A stretch of DNA of 64,000 nt from Karalla daura (Eukaryota > Chordata > Actinopteri > Chaetodontiformes > Leiognathidae). Below the pieces are notes generated by a model, which was not told where the DNA came from, did not search any database, and saw nothing but the letters and a program-made list of their open reading frames with translations. Positions 52,146-64,000 of the stretch are shown piece by piece. Location of the stretch: contig CM055188.1 of assembly GCA_029224185.1 (NCBI GenBank), forward strand, positions 14,998,497 through 15,062,496. The letters run 5' to 3'. The stretch's first letter is position 1. Every line of letters begins with the position of its first letter. Position numbers and translations under genes: made by a program.

Positions 52146-52710
52146 CAGGGTTGCATAGGGGTGGAAAATTTCCATGGAAACTTCAGCTTGGGAATTTTGG
52201 AAATGTCCCTTTTTATTGTTGTTAGCTTAAATATAAGTTACTAAAAAGTGAGTGGCCTTAAGAACCAATGGCTCAGGAGCCATTAAGCGTCGGGGGCCCA
52301 GGAGCCAGCGGGACCAGGGCTACATTATTTACACCCCCTGGTCATTACACTATTCTGAATGGGTGAACATATTTTATTCAAAAACAGTTTGTCACAGTAT
52401 GAAATAAATAATGGGGGCCATGTGTGAATGGTACATGATCTGCTGGGGTTAATATAACATTGTTATGGACACATGTTAAGATTATCTAACAAATACTCAT
52501 TTAAATCAAAATGTTTTGATTCTTATGTCAGCTAGCCAGTTTTCTGTTAGCTAACCAGAGATAAATGTTTCATCAGAAACGTTTGCATGTTTGATTACGA
52601 AAAAAAATATGCATACAAGACAAGTAAGACTCAGTTAATGAAAATTCCTGTTTTTCCAAGAATCCTGTGGAAAGTTTCTGACTTTGAAAATCCCTGGAAT
52701 TACAACCCTA
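52146..52710. mobile_element. hAT-like non-autonomous transposon (MITE)
   Basis: The element starts cagggttgca and ends ttacaaccct followed by a, so its termini are inverted (cagggttg / caaccct) with the CAGGG start typical of hAT elements. It is flanked by gtctaaag (52138-52145) and gtctacaa (52711-52718), near-matching 8-bp target-site duplications (six of eight bases agree). Subterminal segments ggaaaatttccatggaaac and gtggaaagtttctg also pair in inverted fashion. The 565-bp body has no transposase frame. Confidence 0.75.
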
Positions 52711-53014
52711 GTCTACAATGAAGTGTATAGATGTGTGTGTTCAACACTGACATCACTCACATCCTCAGTAGGAAATGCTCAGTGGGATTTTTGTCTGGCT
52801 GCTGGGCCTATCTTAATAGTCCCAGTAGATAAAAAATATAGACTATTTATCAATTATGAAACCTATGTCCCGACGGTAGACTGGATTCGATGGTAAATCA
52901 AATCCAGCCACTCTGGAGGTTTGATATAATAGATGCACAGACCCAGATATGATGGTAAACAGCTTGTAAGACGATGCATGAGGAAGTCATGTCTGCCCAT
53001 ATCTGTCCAGACAT

Positions 53015-53054
<40 letters not shown>

Positions 53055-53060
53055 ACACAC
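53015..53060 (+). repeat. (CA)n microsatellite
   Basis: About 22 CA units with one CCC interruption near the end. Confidence 0.98.
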
Positions 53061-53160
53061 AGTATTTTCAGGTAAGTGGAGACTGATGGAGCCTTGCCTG
53101 TAATGTAACTGTCCAAGCCTTGTTTTGAGAGATGCTTGTACAAATGCTCTCCACACATGC

Positions 53161-53161
<1 letters not shown>

Positions 53162-53215
<54 letters not shown>

Positions 53216-53216
53216 T
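53162..53216 (+). repeat. (CA)n microsatellite
   Basis: About 24 uninterrupted CA units, only 100 bases from the preceding CA tract. Confidence 0.98.
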
Positions 53217-55984
53217 AAACTTCCTGTTTTTCCCCCCAGCCTCCATTGCCCTGCCACTGGGGGAGGAGGATGTGAATGTGAGCCACTGATGCATTTTGAT
53301 TGCACCACAGCGGTTGGGATGAGTCATAAATCAATCCCATGGCCTGTCCCAGCTCCTAATCATCCCCCACGCTTGTCTTCATTTGGCTTGGTTTGGACTG
53401 GTTGCACTGGGAATAGGCCAGGCCTGTCATTATGTGCAGATGGAGGGGTGAGGTGCATCAGAGGCCCCGCCAGGTTCATCTCTGTGAGATGAGCAGAGAT
53501 TGCGCTCTCAGTGGAGAAAGTGAGAGGGCTGTGCTGTGGGTTTTACCGCTGAAGGCTGGGGGGAGGCAGCTGAGTAGGAGGTGCGTGTATATGTGCTTTG
53601 TAGGTTGTGACACACCCTCAGCACCACCTTATCAGTGCATGGACAGCTGTGCACCTGACGTAGTATAATGACATTGATCCCATTACTAACAATGTTGGTA
53701 CCAATCAGCGCTCAGTCCTCAGAGCCATTTGCACCTGTGAGTGGCGGCTGTATTTGTTCCTAATACGATGCTGGACTGATTGCATAAATCACCACAAATG
53801 TTTTGCCTAGAGGTTTTTAAACAAACGTGAAAACATTTTGCAAAATACTTGAACCTGTCTTTCAATCTATAAATCATTTGTGGGCTGTCATGATTATTGT
53901 GGTTGTCATCTTGGCTGTTTGGAATGGTGTCTGTTATCTCAACCACCCTCATTCATCTAAATTGAATGAAACAGCAATAAATCAAAGAGTATATGCACTG
54001 ACAATATACAACATAATTTTTTCAGGCTAGGAAGATTTGCACAAGATCTGACAACATGCACACGTTTTTCTCTCTGGTGCACAATGCTGATTGGTTCCTG
54101 CATCTTCTCGATGCCAGTTACTCACAACTAATTTTCGCCTGTGCTTTTGTTGCATAAGACCTCACAATTGTGACACTAGTGAGGAAAATGTTTTCTCTCC
54201 CTCTCAGGTATAAAGTCACCTCTCTCCACCTCTCAGCACCTGAGCAGCTGTGGCCAGGGACCAAGCTCCACCTTGTTGTCAGTGCACCACAGTGGGTCAG
54301 GTCAGGCCTTTATCTGTTTTTTGCCCATAAAAGAGCTGTTGCAGAAGTCCTGGCTGCTCCTCCTGGCTGTGTGCCTTTGTTTATCTACCTGTGCCTCCTG
54401 GCCAGATGAAAGCAAAGTGCTGCCTGCCTTCCAAGGTCAGGTCGCTCAGACCTTGTTTAGATGTGAATGATGCTTTGGGTGAATTCAACAGAGGTGGTGG
54501 TGGGTGCTGTTCTCCTCCGTATAATGAGGTGTATGTGTGTCTGTGGAGTGAGTGGAGAGGTTGGTGACCCTTGTGCTGTCTGGAGCAAAATGATGAATGA
54601 GACTGTTAGAGTCGAGGTGTGAGCTGTAACTGGATTTTTTTGACCACATGACAATTTGCACACAGTCATTTGCACTTGCACGGTGCCTGAATCTCTACAT
54701 GCACGTCTTGCTTACTGTTTCTTCCTTTACAACCAACATATTACATGTTTTTTTCCAGGAGCAGGTGTGATTTGAAAAGCCTCTTGTTACATCTGCCAGT
54801 ATGATGCATGATTTTGTGCTTTTTCAATGTGAGGCTAGTCATCGGTCCCTCATGAATGAGCTTGTAAGTGCCAGGAGATTTAATTCAACCGGGTTATTCT
54901 ACCTCATTACTTTTCAGCAGTTCACACTCCACATTTAATCCATCTGGCCATGAAATCTCATTAACTATCAATTTTATTTCCTCTATGAATATTGGAATGT
55001 ATTAGTTGCTCCTGGGTCACTGCATATAGGTTTGGGCATTAGCAAGTGTTAAGATTTCCACCTTTTGGCAGTAACATAATAAACCCAATCATGTAACAGC
55101 GATGGCTGTTATGAATCACATTTGACTCAGTGACAAGTTTTCAAAAGGTCTTGCATGAAAGAGGCAATGAACCAGTGTATAAAGGTATGTATATTGGCCT
55201 CAAAAGCTTAAATCACTCTATAGTCACCTATAGGTAGGTGGACTGTTAAAGTATTATATAAATGTCAGGGTCTGACTGAAAGACAAGACTGAAAACACAA
55301 GATTTATTGTATTATACTGTCTCTTCCCTGTGCATTGGTGTTTATGTACTGTTGAACTGTATTCGGTTGCAGTGCTTCACAAAGCAAGGTGGTGTCACAC
55401 CTTCATATTGTGCATACCAGGGACAGAAATCAAAAACTGAGATGCACAATTATTCATGTATGTGTGCTAGTTAATAGATGTGTTCACACAGTTAAATAAT
55501 ATCCAGCTCCAGTTTTTTTCTTCTTAGTTTTAGTGGCATGTGAGAAAAGTATTAAGGCTATTAACATTCATCATAGCAGTTTGAGTATAACAGTTGAGCA
55601 CAGTTAGCTTGTAAACATCATCTGGTACCTAAAGAAGAAGGTGAAGGCACCTCTGTCTCACTTTATGACTTTGGCTGAACATCACAGAGCTAAAAATACA
55701 CACCTAAACATGACTAAACTTTTTCTGAGAACATTGTCAAAACCACAAAAATCCAAACCAATATCACCGTACACTCGATGACATTTCATTTAACCACAGC
55801 TCAAACAGGCTGCCCCGCATGTGCTTCCTGGAGGAAAAAAACAGCCATGCTCTTTTTGTTGATAATGTAGATACATTTTAAAGACCTTTTCAGATTCTTT
55901 ATATTCCCAACTGTCTAGTATAACAGAAATAATTTAGAGACCACTTCTTCTGGTTCACCTTTAAAGGCATGCTGTTCTCTGCAG

Positions 55985-56235
55985 GTTTTTACAGTATATT
56001 CCCAGTAGGAGGTGAGGCCGTAGTTACGAGGGAAATGTTCCGTGTGTGAACATTTAACTCTGAATGCTGAGAGCCGCTTCAGAGATGCTTCACTATTTAT
56101 GGCGAGGCAGTGAGGAGAGAGCATGGGGCCGGGAATGTGACATTCTTGCATCTTTACTGCCAGGACTCCAGACCAGACTGCAGGGCAGAGTGGTTCCAGT
56201 GCGATTAGTCACCGTTTTCCCTGGACTTGGTGGAT
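55985..56235. promoter_or_regulatory. Candidate conserved non-coding element
   Basis: Unique block with balanced composition (gaggccgtagttacgaggga, ctatttatggcgaggcagtg, tgcgattagtcaccgttttc) and no protein-like frame. Low confidence without comparative data. Confidence 0.2.
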
Positions 56236-57549
56236 AAATAATGTTAACCTGTAGTCAATGATTCATACCAGTTTCCAAAGAAATGAAGTGGAAGCAGCAA
56301 ATCATCGGCCTGGCTGTATCAATAAGGCAGAACCTCTCATGTAAACAGGCAGGAATTGCAACAAAATATGAAGTTTTGGTGCCAGTAGTTAGTTAGTAGT
56401 TACACTAACTAAACTAAGATAAACACCTCTTTTTAAGCTGTCTCAGTCCACTTTTGTGCTGGTTAGATTAGATCAGAGCAGCTAAAAAAGCAGAACTAAC
56501 ACGCCAGATTTGGTGTAACTGGGATGAAATGTGAAGGCAGATGCTAAAGCGAGAGGCAAATATTGAGATGCATAACTCAAGCAGAGATTGGACAAGGATG
56601 GGGAAATAGAGGGAGTATATTCAAGAAAGCTTGGCAGCTATCTGACATTACGAGGGAATGACTGACACACAACATGCGTCTCGGAAAGTGGGTGTTGCAA
56701 GTGGAAAATAGCTCCTTTCCTCCCACTACTCCTCCTCCTTCCACTCTGCAGCTTAATAGTCAGACTTAAACCCATGTCCTTCAGCACTCTAGTGAAAACC
56801 ACCTGCTTGTAAAACAGGTAGAAGTAAGAGGACATTACATTGACATATATCTGTTCATCCACTGCTCACACACGCTCTCTCTCTCATTAGTGGGAAGGTA
56901 AACGTTTACTTTAAGCCATTTAGCAGATGTTTTTTTTATCCAAAGATAAAAATAAATCCTGGTCCAGATTCATCAGGGATGAGAGTGCAGAGCTTAAGCA
57001 CCAGTTAAGAGGAGGCAACTGTGGGATAAGTGTTGTGCTAGGAAAGTGAAAGTTGCTTCTCTTGCTCTCTGAAGAGTTGGGCCTTCCAAGTGTTTCTTGA
57101 GGATGGGGAGGGATGCACCCTGCTCATTTCACTATCGGGGAACGCCTGGGTTGTTGTGCCCCTCCAGGTGGCAGAGCAAGACGATGCTTGTTTGATGAAC
57201 CCCGTGGACATTATTTCAGGAAGTGGGCAAGGCATTCAGATAGGAGGATGGTGACGTCACATCTATCTTTTCCATTTTTTTTAACATCTTTTTTTCATGG
57301 CTTCCCTTGTCTGTCAGTTCTATATCTGCAGCATGCTGCACAGCAGCCAGTGTTTTCATATGGGTGCGTTCACTGAGGGTGGCCCAAACCACCATGCCAA
57401 GTCCACCTCCAGGGTGGTCTGCTGTGGCAGAGCAGGTTTGTTGTGCGGGATTACTCATGGTTGCAGACAGTCCCTCAGTTCTCAGCCTGCATTATTCTGA
57501 TAGGTTGCAAGCTGTATTTGTCATGGTGTTACATTAGATTATGTCACAC

Positions 57550-57570
57550 AGACACACACACACACACACA
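57550..57570 (+). repeat. Short (CA)n tract
   Basis: About 10 CA units. Confidence 0.9.
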
Positions 57571-58510
57571 TACCTCTGCACAGCCCTCTCTCTGAAACTT
57601 TTACCAACAATGTGAACTCGGATGAATAACTAGCCTCAAAAAACAAGGACAGACCTTCATCATAGTGGGTCATTGATGTATCCCCCTCCTGAGCTCAGGT
57701 ACAGTCGTGCTACAGGCTGTCGACTACTCTCCCTCTCTCCCATGTGTCGCCAAGCAGCACCAGCAGGCCGGGCACACCGGCACTCACCTCCAAGAGGAAT
57801 CCATGGCATTTAGCAGAGGCTGGAGAAGATGGGCCGCCAGCTGTTTGAAGTAAACTGTCGTAAGACAACAAGAAATTGTTTCAGTGACTGGAGGTGTCGT
57901 ACAGTACCGTAGTTTCTTCAGGGTATCTGGGTGTCTGATCTCTCCATCTTGTTCAGCTCTCTAGAAACAGACTCACAGTTATTAATGTGGCAATGTGTGA
58001 TTTTTGCTTTGAGAGAGAATCAGTAGCAGGAGCTAGTGGAGTTTTTCTTTCCTGAACAGATTTGTTCACAAATGATTAGTTCTGTTTGGTTGAGCCCTCC
58101 AGCGACTCCCGACTGTGCGAGTGTTTGATTCTCTGTTTGTCTTGGTTATCAACCTGTGTATCATCCCATTATCTGGCTCACAGCTGTGGGAACGCCCAAG
58201 GCTCTTTATGGTTTCATGGGTTGTCAGAGCTGTAAAGTGGCTGGCAGCACCCTTGCTTCAGAACTTTGATAGGGAAATTATTATTTTTTTTAATACCTTG
58301 TCAGAGAAGCTCATTTAGTTTTTACTGCACTCCAGACGCTTTTGCAGTCTCTAACTCTTTTTATGGCTTCATTCTCACCTTAGCATGTTATGCAAAAAAC
58401 ATGGCTCCATAAGCAACACACACCCTAATGTTTTATTGAGGGAACACTATGGAAAAGCAGCATTAGCCGCATGGGACCACAAAGAGGCTCTTTGTGTAGC
58501 GGAGTGTTTT

Positions 58511-58535
58511 ACACACACACACACACACACACACA
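58511..58535 (+). repeat. (CA)n microsatellite
   Basis: About 12 CA units. Confidence 0.95.
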
Positions 58536-61094
58536 TTGGGGGAGAAGCAGACAACACAGCAGTCACACTAACATTTACCCTTCAGTCTCTCTGCACTACC
58601 CTTGTTACTGGCCAGGCAGGCACAGAAAGAAGCCTTTATATATTCACAAGTGTGTGTGTGTGTGTGTTTGTCTGCAGACCTGCCCCAAGCCTCCCTGAGA
58701 GCATGCGGCCCGTGCTTTTCAGAATCACCTCTGCTGGCCCTCCTCCTTCAGGAGCTCTGAACCTTTCATATTATCCTAAGATTGCAACAACTAGCACTTT
58801 ACCTGCTACTCAGAAAAATCCTAGTGTTGTGTGGAAAAGAGGATTATCGGACTGGTTTTCGAAAGAGAAAAAGAAAGGGAGGGTTTAGTGCTTATGGGTA
58901 CTTGGAGTTGAGTACTATGTCATTCGGAAATGAATTGCCAGAACAGTTGTTAAATGTTTTAGAGGACTTTTTGAGGCTGTAGTAAACCTTTACTGTGCTC
59001 TGTATGACTGTAGCAGCACTCATCCTGTTTCCATAACCTAAACCGCTGCATTTGAACTTTTCTTCATGGTAAATTTATGGGAAAACATATGATGTAGGTC
59101 TGGTTAGCCTGGTATTGCATAATATTTTCACTTTCCAACAAAATTAATATTGTTTCTGAGCATCTACAATCTTGAGTAGAGCGTGTAAAGCATGGAAGGC
59201 ATCAATAAGTGAATAATAACTAATAAATGACTCCTGATCACGAAATCTCCTCTCAAGCATCCCAGGAAGTTGACAGATATGTTAGTTTTAGACTCGGTAC
59301 ACCAGTTGTTTAATGAAAATAAAATATAATCAATGACATCTCCTGCATGTCGACTTCCAGTCCAGTCCATTCTGGGAGCAAAGCAGTTTGCTGGCAGCTC
59401 TGTGGTTGAGGATGGCATAGAGAATAATCTGATGATCTTGTTTGTTTTGTCCACTGGTGAGTAATAAGATGTGCACATTTCCTGAATTTAATACAATTCT
59501 GCAGGTTGATCCAGAGGCCAGATGAGACACTGAGTGTGCACTGATTGTTGAACGCTCTCAGACAGAGACAGCGCTCACTCGACAGGTGTTTTCAGAATGA
59601 TTGTCAGGTTTCCTTCTCATATTTTACCTTAACTTAATGCACTCACATAGGGTTAGTTACTCGCAAGAAAACAGAATTAAGAGGTGGTAAAAATGAAATC
59701 CTGACTTAGGTCTGTGGTATGGGTGAAGTTTCAGGGGTCTTTCTGGCTGGCAGCTTCTTGTGTCTTGGATTTTAAATATTAATGTCAGAGTGACAGGCTG
59801 TATACTGAATGATAAAAGGAGAGTCAAGGGTGTCTGGAGATCATTTCAGTGTGTTCCAGTGTACTCCACTGTATGAAACCAGCACTGAACAAAAGACTCT
59901 GTTAAAAAGCTATTTCTTTCCAGTTAACGAGTAAATGAAAGACGAATGAATATGCAGTCATAACAATTCAGCCAAGGTTTAGTCGCAGACAGTGGATAAT
60001 CCCAGATAATTGTCAACATGAAATCCCACTGTAAAGCAGAAATGACCATGATAATTAAACCATCAAATGGCTTCAAATGGACCAGGCTCTAAAAAACTGC
60101 CAGCAGAGATAATCCCTGGCACACGCCCTTTTCTGTGTCTGACCTCTCTCTACCACTCATTTATCCACCTCTCCCAGTATATGCTTTATGTGTTTGTAGT
60201 ATTAAGATATTATTTTTATTTAATGCCTTTTGGGAAAATCTCCCTTCTGGTTTGTAACATGTATGAAAACTGTGACAAAGTGTTGTAACAGCTTTAAAGT
60301 CTTAAAGCCTACTTTGCCTCAAGTCCACCAGGGTCCACTTCTCTGTATCTTCACTTTAATTTTGTATCGCAGCAATTACATTTTGCTGGGAAATGAATTA
60401 AGAAACAGTTTTAAGAAAATGTCTCAGTGTGCTACATCTCAAGCTGGTAAATCAGAAATAGTATTAAAATTGCAGCCACATATTATCCAGAGTCTGATGT
60501 AACAATGCATAGAACAAATGCATGCATATCTGTGAGCAACATCTGTGTTTTGGGGATCATTAACTTAATAATTACCCTGTGGATGATAAAGAAGTATAAT
60601 AAACACACTAATCATGGCATAATTAATTAAAATCTGAATGTTTTGGTTTTGCCATGAATGTTAATTGTTCTTTAGTTGCCTGCTTTAACATGTTTTATAC
60701 TTCATTCAGGCACCCAGGTGTTCTTTTCTTTACATTTCATCTTGTTTTTCCCCTTAAAAACTTTGAAACAGCCATGTATTGAGCAGAGTAGCTGTTAAAG
60801 TAAGAATAACACATTGAGACAGGATCATTAAAAATTAGGTGAGGGAATTTCAGTTTTGGTTTACCAGCTCTTGAGATTTCACCCTCACAGGAAGAGATAT
60901 GGGGTGAAGTTTTAATGTTCATATATCTGGAGATACACTCTCCCTCTGTGTTGCTAGGAAACTATGACCACTCACGCTTCATTTCAGGGCTGTACCACTG
61001 GTTCAGTTCTCAGAGTCAGCATTGTGCCACTCGCACTCACATGAAATCCTGTACTGCAAGGCCAAGAAGCATTAACAAGCTGTCAGGGCCTGAG

Positions 61095-61096
<2 letters not shown>

Positions 61097-61126
<30 letters not shown>
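61097..61126 (+). repeat. (GT)n microsatellite
   Basis: About 15 GT units. Confidence 0.97.
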
Positions 61127-61127
<1 letters not shown>

Positions 61128-61343
61128 TGGTCCCCTCCTGTGACTTCAGTCATGAATATGGAGCAGCTTGTGGCTTTGTTCAGTCACTCACACACAGCAT
61201 CAAACAAAAGATACGACTGTCAGGGTGAGAGTGTGCCTTCGCAGCAGGTTAGACCAGCTGAATTACAAGCCCTGAACCTGCACTTTATCCGTCGATGCGT
61301 ACAGAAGCACAGGTGGAGCTGAATCAGGGCTGGCTGCGGGATG

Positions 61344-61344
<1 letters not shown>

Positions 61345-61420
<76 letters not shown>
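61345..61420 (+). repeat. (GT)n microsatellite, longest in the window
   Basis: About 38 uninterrupted GT units. Frames across it in both strands are artefacts. Confidence 0.99.
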
Positions 61421-61421
<1 letters not shown>

Positions 61422-61485
61422 CATATTCTCTGAATTGTGTGCAAAAGACAAAAACGTCTTGGAGTCAGAGGACTATGTGATGGAG

Positions 61486-61650
61486 CTGGGCTGAAACAAT
61501 AACAGCAGGCTTTTTAGCCAGGCCATGTCCACTGTACATCAAGGAGATCCACTTGGGTTCAACTCCCAGTTTCCTCCACAGTCCAAATCGGGCAAGTTAA
61601 GATTTAGTGGACACTTTAATCCGCCCCTCTGTGCGAGTGGAGAGTGAGTG

Positions 61651-61700
<50 letters not shown>

Positions 61701-61805
61701 GTGTGTGTGTGTAGTGGACTGATGACCTGTCTAGTGTGTATTCCCTGCCTTCACCCCATGTGAGCTGGAGAGGAGCTCCAGACTACCGTGGCTGAAGTAT
61801 AATAG
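61486..61805 (+). repeat. Teleost SINE copy split by a TG microsatellite
   Basis: Carries gggttcaactcccagtttcc, acagtccaaatcgggcaagt, then ggactgatgacctgtctagt and attccctgccttcaccccat with gtgagctggaga. These match the copy at 45931-46283. Between the two halves lies a (TG)n tract at 61653-61712. Confidence 0.75.
61653..61712 (+). repeat. (TG)n microsatellite inside a SINE
   Basis: About 30 TG units with one GC interruption, located where this SINE family usually has a gtgagtgtg-rich central part. Confidence 0.97.
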
Positions 61806-62285
61806 TACACGGCTGTTAACATCATATAGCTGGATGGCCGCTATCGTGGTGGCGCATCATGTGAAGTTGTTCAATATTCATTTCCTGATTTGCATTAGGA
61901 CACTAATGATTACCCCATCCTGTTTGCAGTCACTCTTTATAGTCAGTGCTTTCCACTCGTCTGTCTATCATAGCCCAGCATCTTGTGTATCAAAGAGGTT
62001 TTACTTTGCCAGTACTGTTCACAACGGTGTCTTTCATGTTTTCACTCAGAAGTGCAGCTTTTTCCAGTCGAGGGAACAACGGCTCTCCTTGCAGCCCTTC
62101 CATTACCGCTGCTTAGCTGTGAAAGTTTGTTGGAGAGGGGAAAAAATAGCTCTTGTCTGTAGTTTTGCTCTCTGCCAGAGGAGTTTCTACATTCTTTCTG
62201 TGAGTGTGCGCATAGTTCCTCCCGCATAATCAGCATGTCAAAACACAAGTTATAATTTGCCTGTGAAGGCATTGCCTCATGAAAA

Positions 62286-62291
<6 letters not shown>

Positions 62292-62318
<27 letters not shown>
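62292..62318 (+). repeat. (CA)n microsatellite
   Basis: About 13 CA units. Confidence 0.95.
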
Positions 62319-63228
62319 TAGACACAGAACCCACACGCACACATCAACTTTCACATATTCTTTTTAGGCTCCACAACAAGTTAGTGCTGGACAGTGACTT
62401 TGTACTGTTTATATGAGCATGATTATAACTGATATCACAGTTCAGTAGAGCAGAAACAACAAGCGGTTGGCATCAAAAAGCCAGGAGAATATGGATTGAT
62501 TTACAAATTATGATAAAACCCATGGTGAAGAATTAATTGTGTCTGTAATGCTCATTATAGATTTACAGATGGTGATCTGACAAAACCTGGAAGATTTGAT
62601 TTCACCCTGATTATTTTTTTAAGCAGCAGACTGAATCATCTCCTGTGTCTCTGGTGGTGACAACATATTCTCCTGAACTAATTTGAAGTGAATCACACAT
62701 TTTAGGACAACGCCCACCTAAAGAAACTACAGATGTGTTTACAGCACACACGGGCCATCAGGATTCAAAACACAGCCTGTGGGCATAGATCTCCATCAGT
62801 GGGGACTCCCAGCAGCTCTGAAGGACTGCAGCCATACAATAGCAGTCCACGGAGCTGCTGTGAGCGGGGTCAGAGCTGGCGTGACAGAGCAGACCAGTGT
62901 CAAAGGTTGTGTTTGGCTAATTTGCCTGAGGATAACCACGGTCCTGCCCACCAGAGCTGCCGGAGGAACAGCAATGCCGCCTCCCTGGAGTCATGTTCAG
63001 GTGCTGAGTTCCTGCCACTGAGGGACTTTACTTTTTTTTTATTGACGTCACATATCAACATTATTTGAGCACTCCCCACATTTCCACCCCGTGCTCTCTA
63101 TTTTAATCCTTGACCTCTCCTCAGTGTTTTCCTCTCACCTGGTCAAGTGTCTGCTCTCTGTCATCTGCGTACTTAAGCAGTTAAATACAGTTTCCATGAG
63201 TGTGTCCCAGTTTCAGGTTGGTAATGAT

Positions 63229-63233
<5 letters not shown>

Positions 63234-63308
<75 letters not shown>
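63234..63308 (+). repeat. (TG)n microsatellite
   Basis: About 37 uninterrupted TG units. Confidence 0.99.
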
Positions 63309-63309
<1 letters not shown>

Positions 63310-64000
63310 AGGTATAGGTGTGTCTTAACCTTTATATTCTGCGGGACTGTCCTGTTGGACAGTTGCCACAGGGATTACACTCTGATAACATTTATAGAAG
63401 CATAACAAACTGAATACAACAAGAATATATAGAGGTACACAGGTGGCATTGTCCATATATTAATATGAAAAACAAAACTTCTCATCACAGCTCTTGTCTC
63501 AACATTTTGATCAGTCTTGTGGTGTCTGTGTCTGTTTTGTAAAATCTATATGTATTTTTGACTTTCAGCCTTCACCTTAAACACATTTCTTAGTCTGGAC
63601 TAAATGGAGCAATCACGCTGAATGTGTCTGAGCTCTGAGTCTGTAATGATTGTTTCAGAGACTTATTTTAGCCGGTACTAATGCATTGACATTTCCAACA
63701 GGTTGGTAATTAAAGGGAAGACTTTGGTGGTTGGCTAATGGTATTGTGGCTATGCGGTTGTGCAATAAGTGGATATGTCAGTATTTAAAGTATTGGGAGT
63801 GTTATACACTGTGATGGCCTATGACTCAAACTGCTCTACTGTTGCATCTCTATGGCCTGTTTTGGAGCGTGTAAACAGGTGTGGAGTAGGTAAAGGTCTC
63901 ACCAACACTTTGTCCAAAATCCAAACAATATCAGAGTGGGAGGTGTGAATAACAACATTTCCCTGAAGCGTAACAGCTTCTCTGTTTCAGTGCATTCAGA

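Larger units (their letters stand above)
52719..61485. other. Non-coding, no gene seen
   Basis: No recognisable exon on either strand. Several CA/TG microsatellites and otherwise unique-looking sequence. Confidence 0.45.
61806..64000. other. Non-coding, no gene seen
   Basis: No recognisable exon on either strand to the window end, apart from two microsatellites. Confidence 0.45.

Noticed and set aside
62733..63068. Possible coding exon near the right end
   Set aside because: Frames in two registers overlap without conserved residues or matching splice sites. The sequence looks like GC-moderate unique non-coding DNA.

Overview
The window looks like vertebrate nuclear DNA, most likely from a ray-finned (teleost) fish. 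It is AT-leaning and mostly non-coding, with dense (TG/CA)n and (ATCT)n microsatellites and degenerate teleost-type SINEs and DNA transposons. The one gene I can prove has short exons, GT-AG introns and a vertebrate family signature. No prokaryotic operons, CRISPR arrays, phage genes, rRNA genes or credible functional tRNA genes were seen.

The only protein-coding gene supported at base level is a four-exon, minus-strand ubiquitin-conjugating enzyme E2 variant (UBE2V/MMS2 family, best named ube2v1). Its stop codon is at 10415 and its start codon at 15247. All splice sites resolve, and the spliced frame gives 145 residues, the normal family length. A YY1-type motif overlaps the start codon.

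Layout: 1-10.4 kb is non-coding and holds a perfect 23-bp fold-back, a G-rich tract, a non-repetitive block that may be a conserved element, and an old SINE. 10.4-15.25 kb is ube2v1, whose introns carry remnants of a fold-back DNA transposon. 15.25-21.8 kb is a repeat-rich spacer with a tetranucleotide microsatellite, SINE remnants and a 1.5-kb element with long inverted ends. 21.78-22.38 kb is CpG-rich and promoter-like, and ends in a consensus splice donor on the plus strand. It is probably the 5' non-coding exon of an unidentified gene pointing away from ube2v1. 22.4-64 kb contains no coding exon I can recognise and would fit a very long first intron or a gene desert. It holds many microsatellites, SINEs, a second copy of the long-inverted-end repeat, a 565-bp hAT-like MITE with near-matching 8-bp target duplications, and several candidate conserved non-coding blocks.

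I did not find an undescribed multi-gene system. The most useful leads are the divergent UBE2V protein, the orphan promoter at 22 kb, the two related long-inverted-end elements, the hAT-like MITE and several precise inverted repeats.
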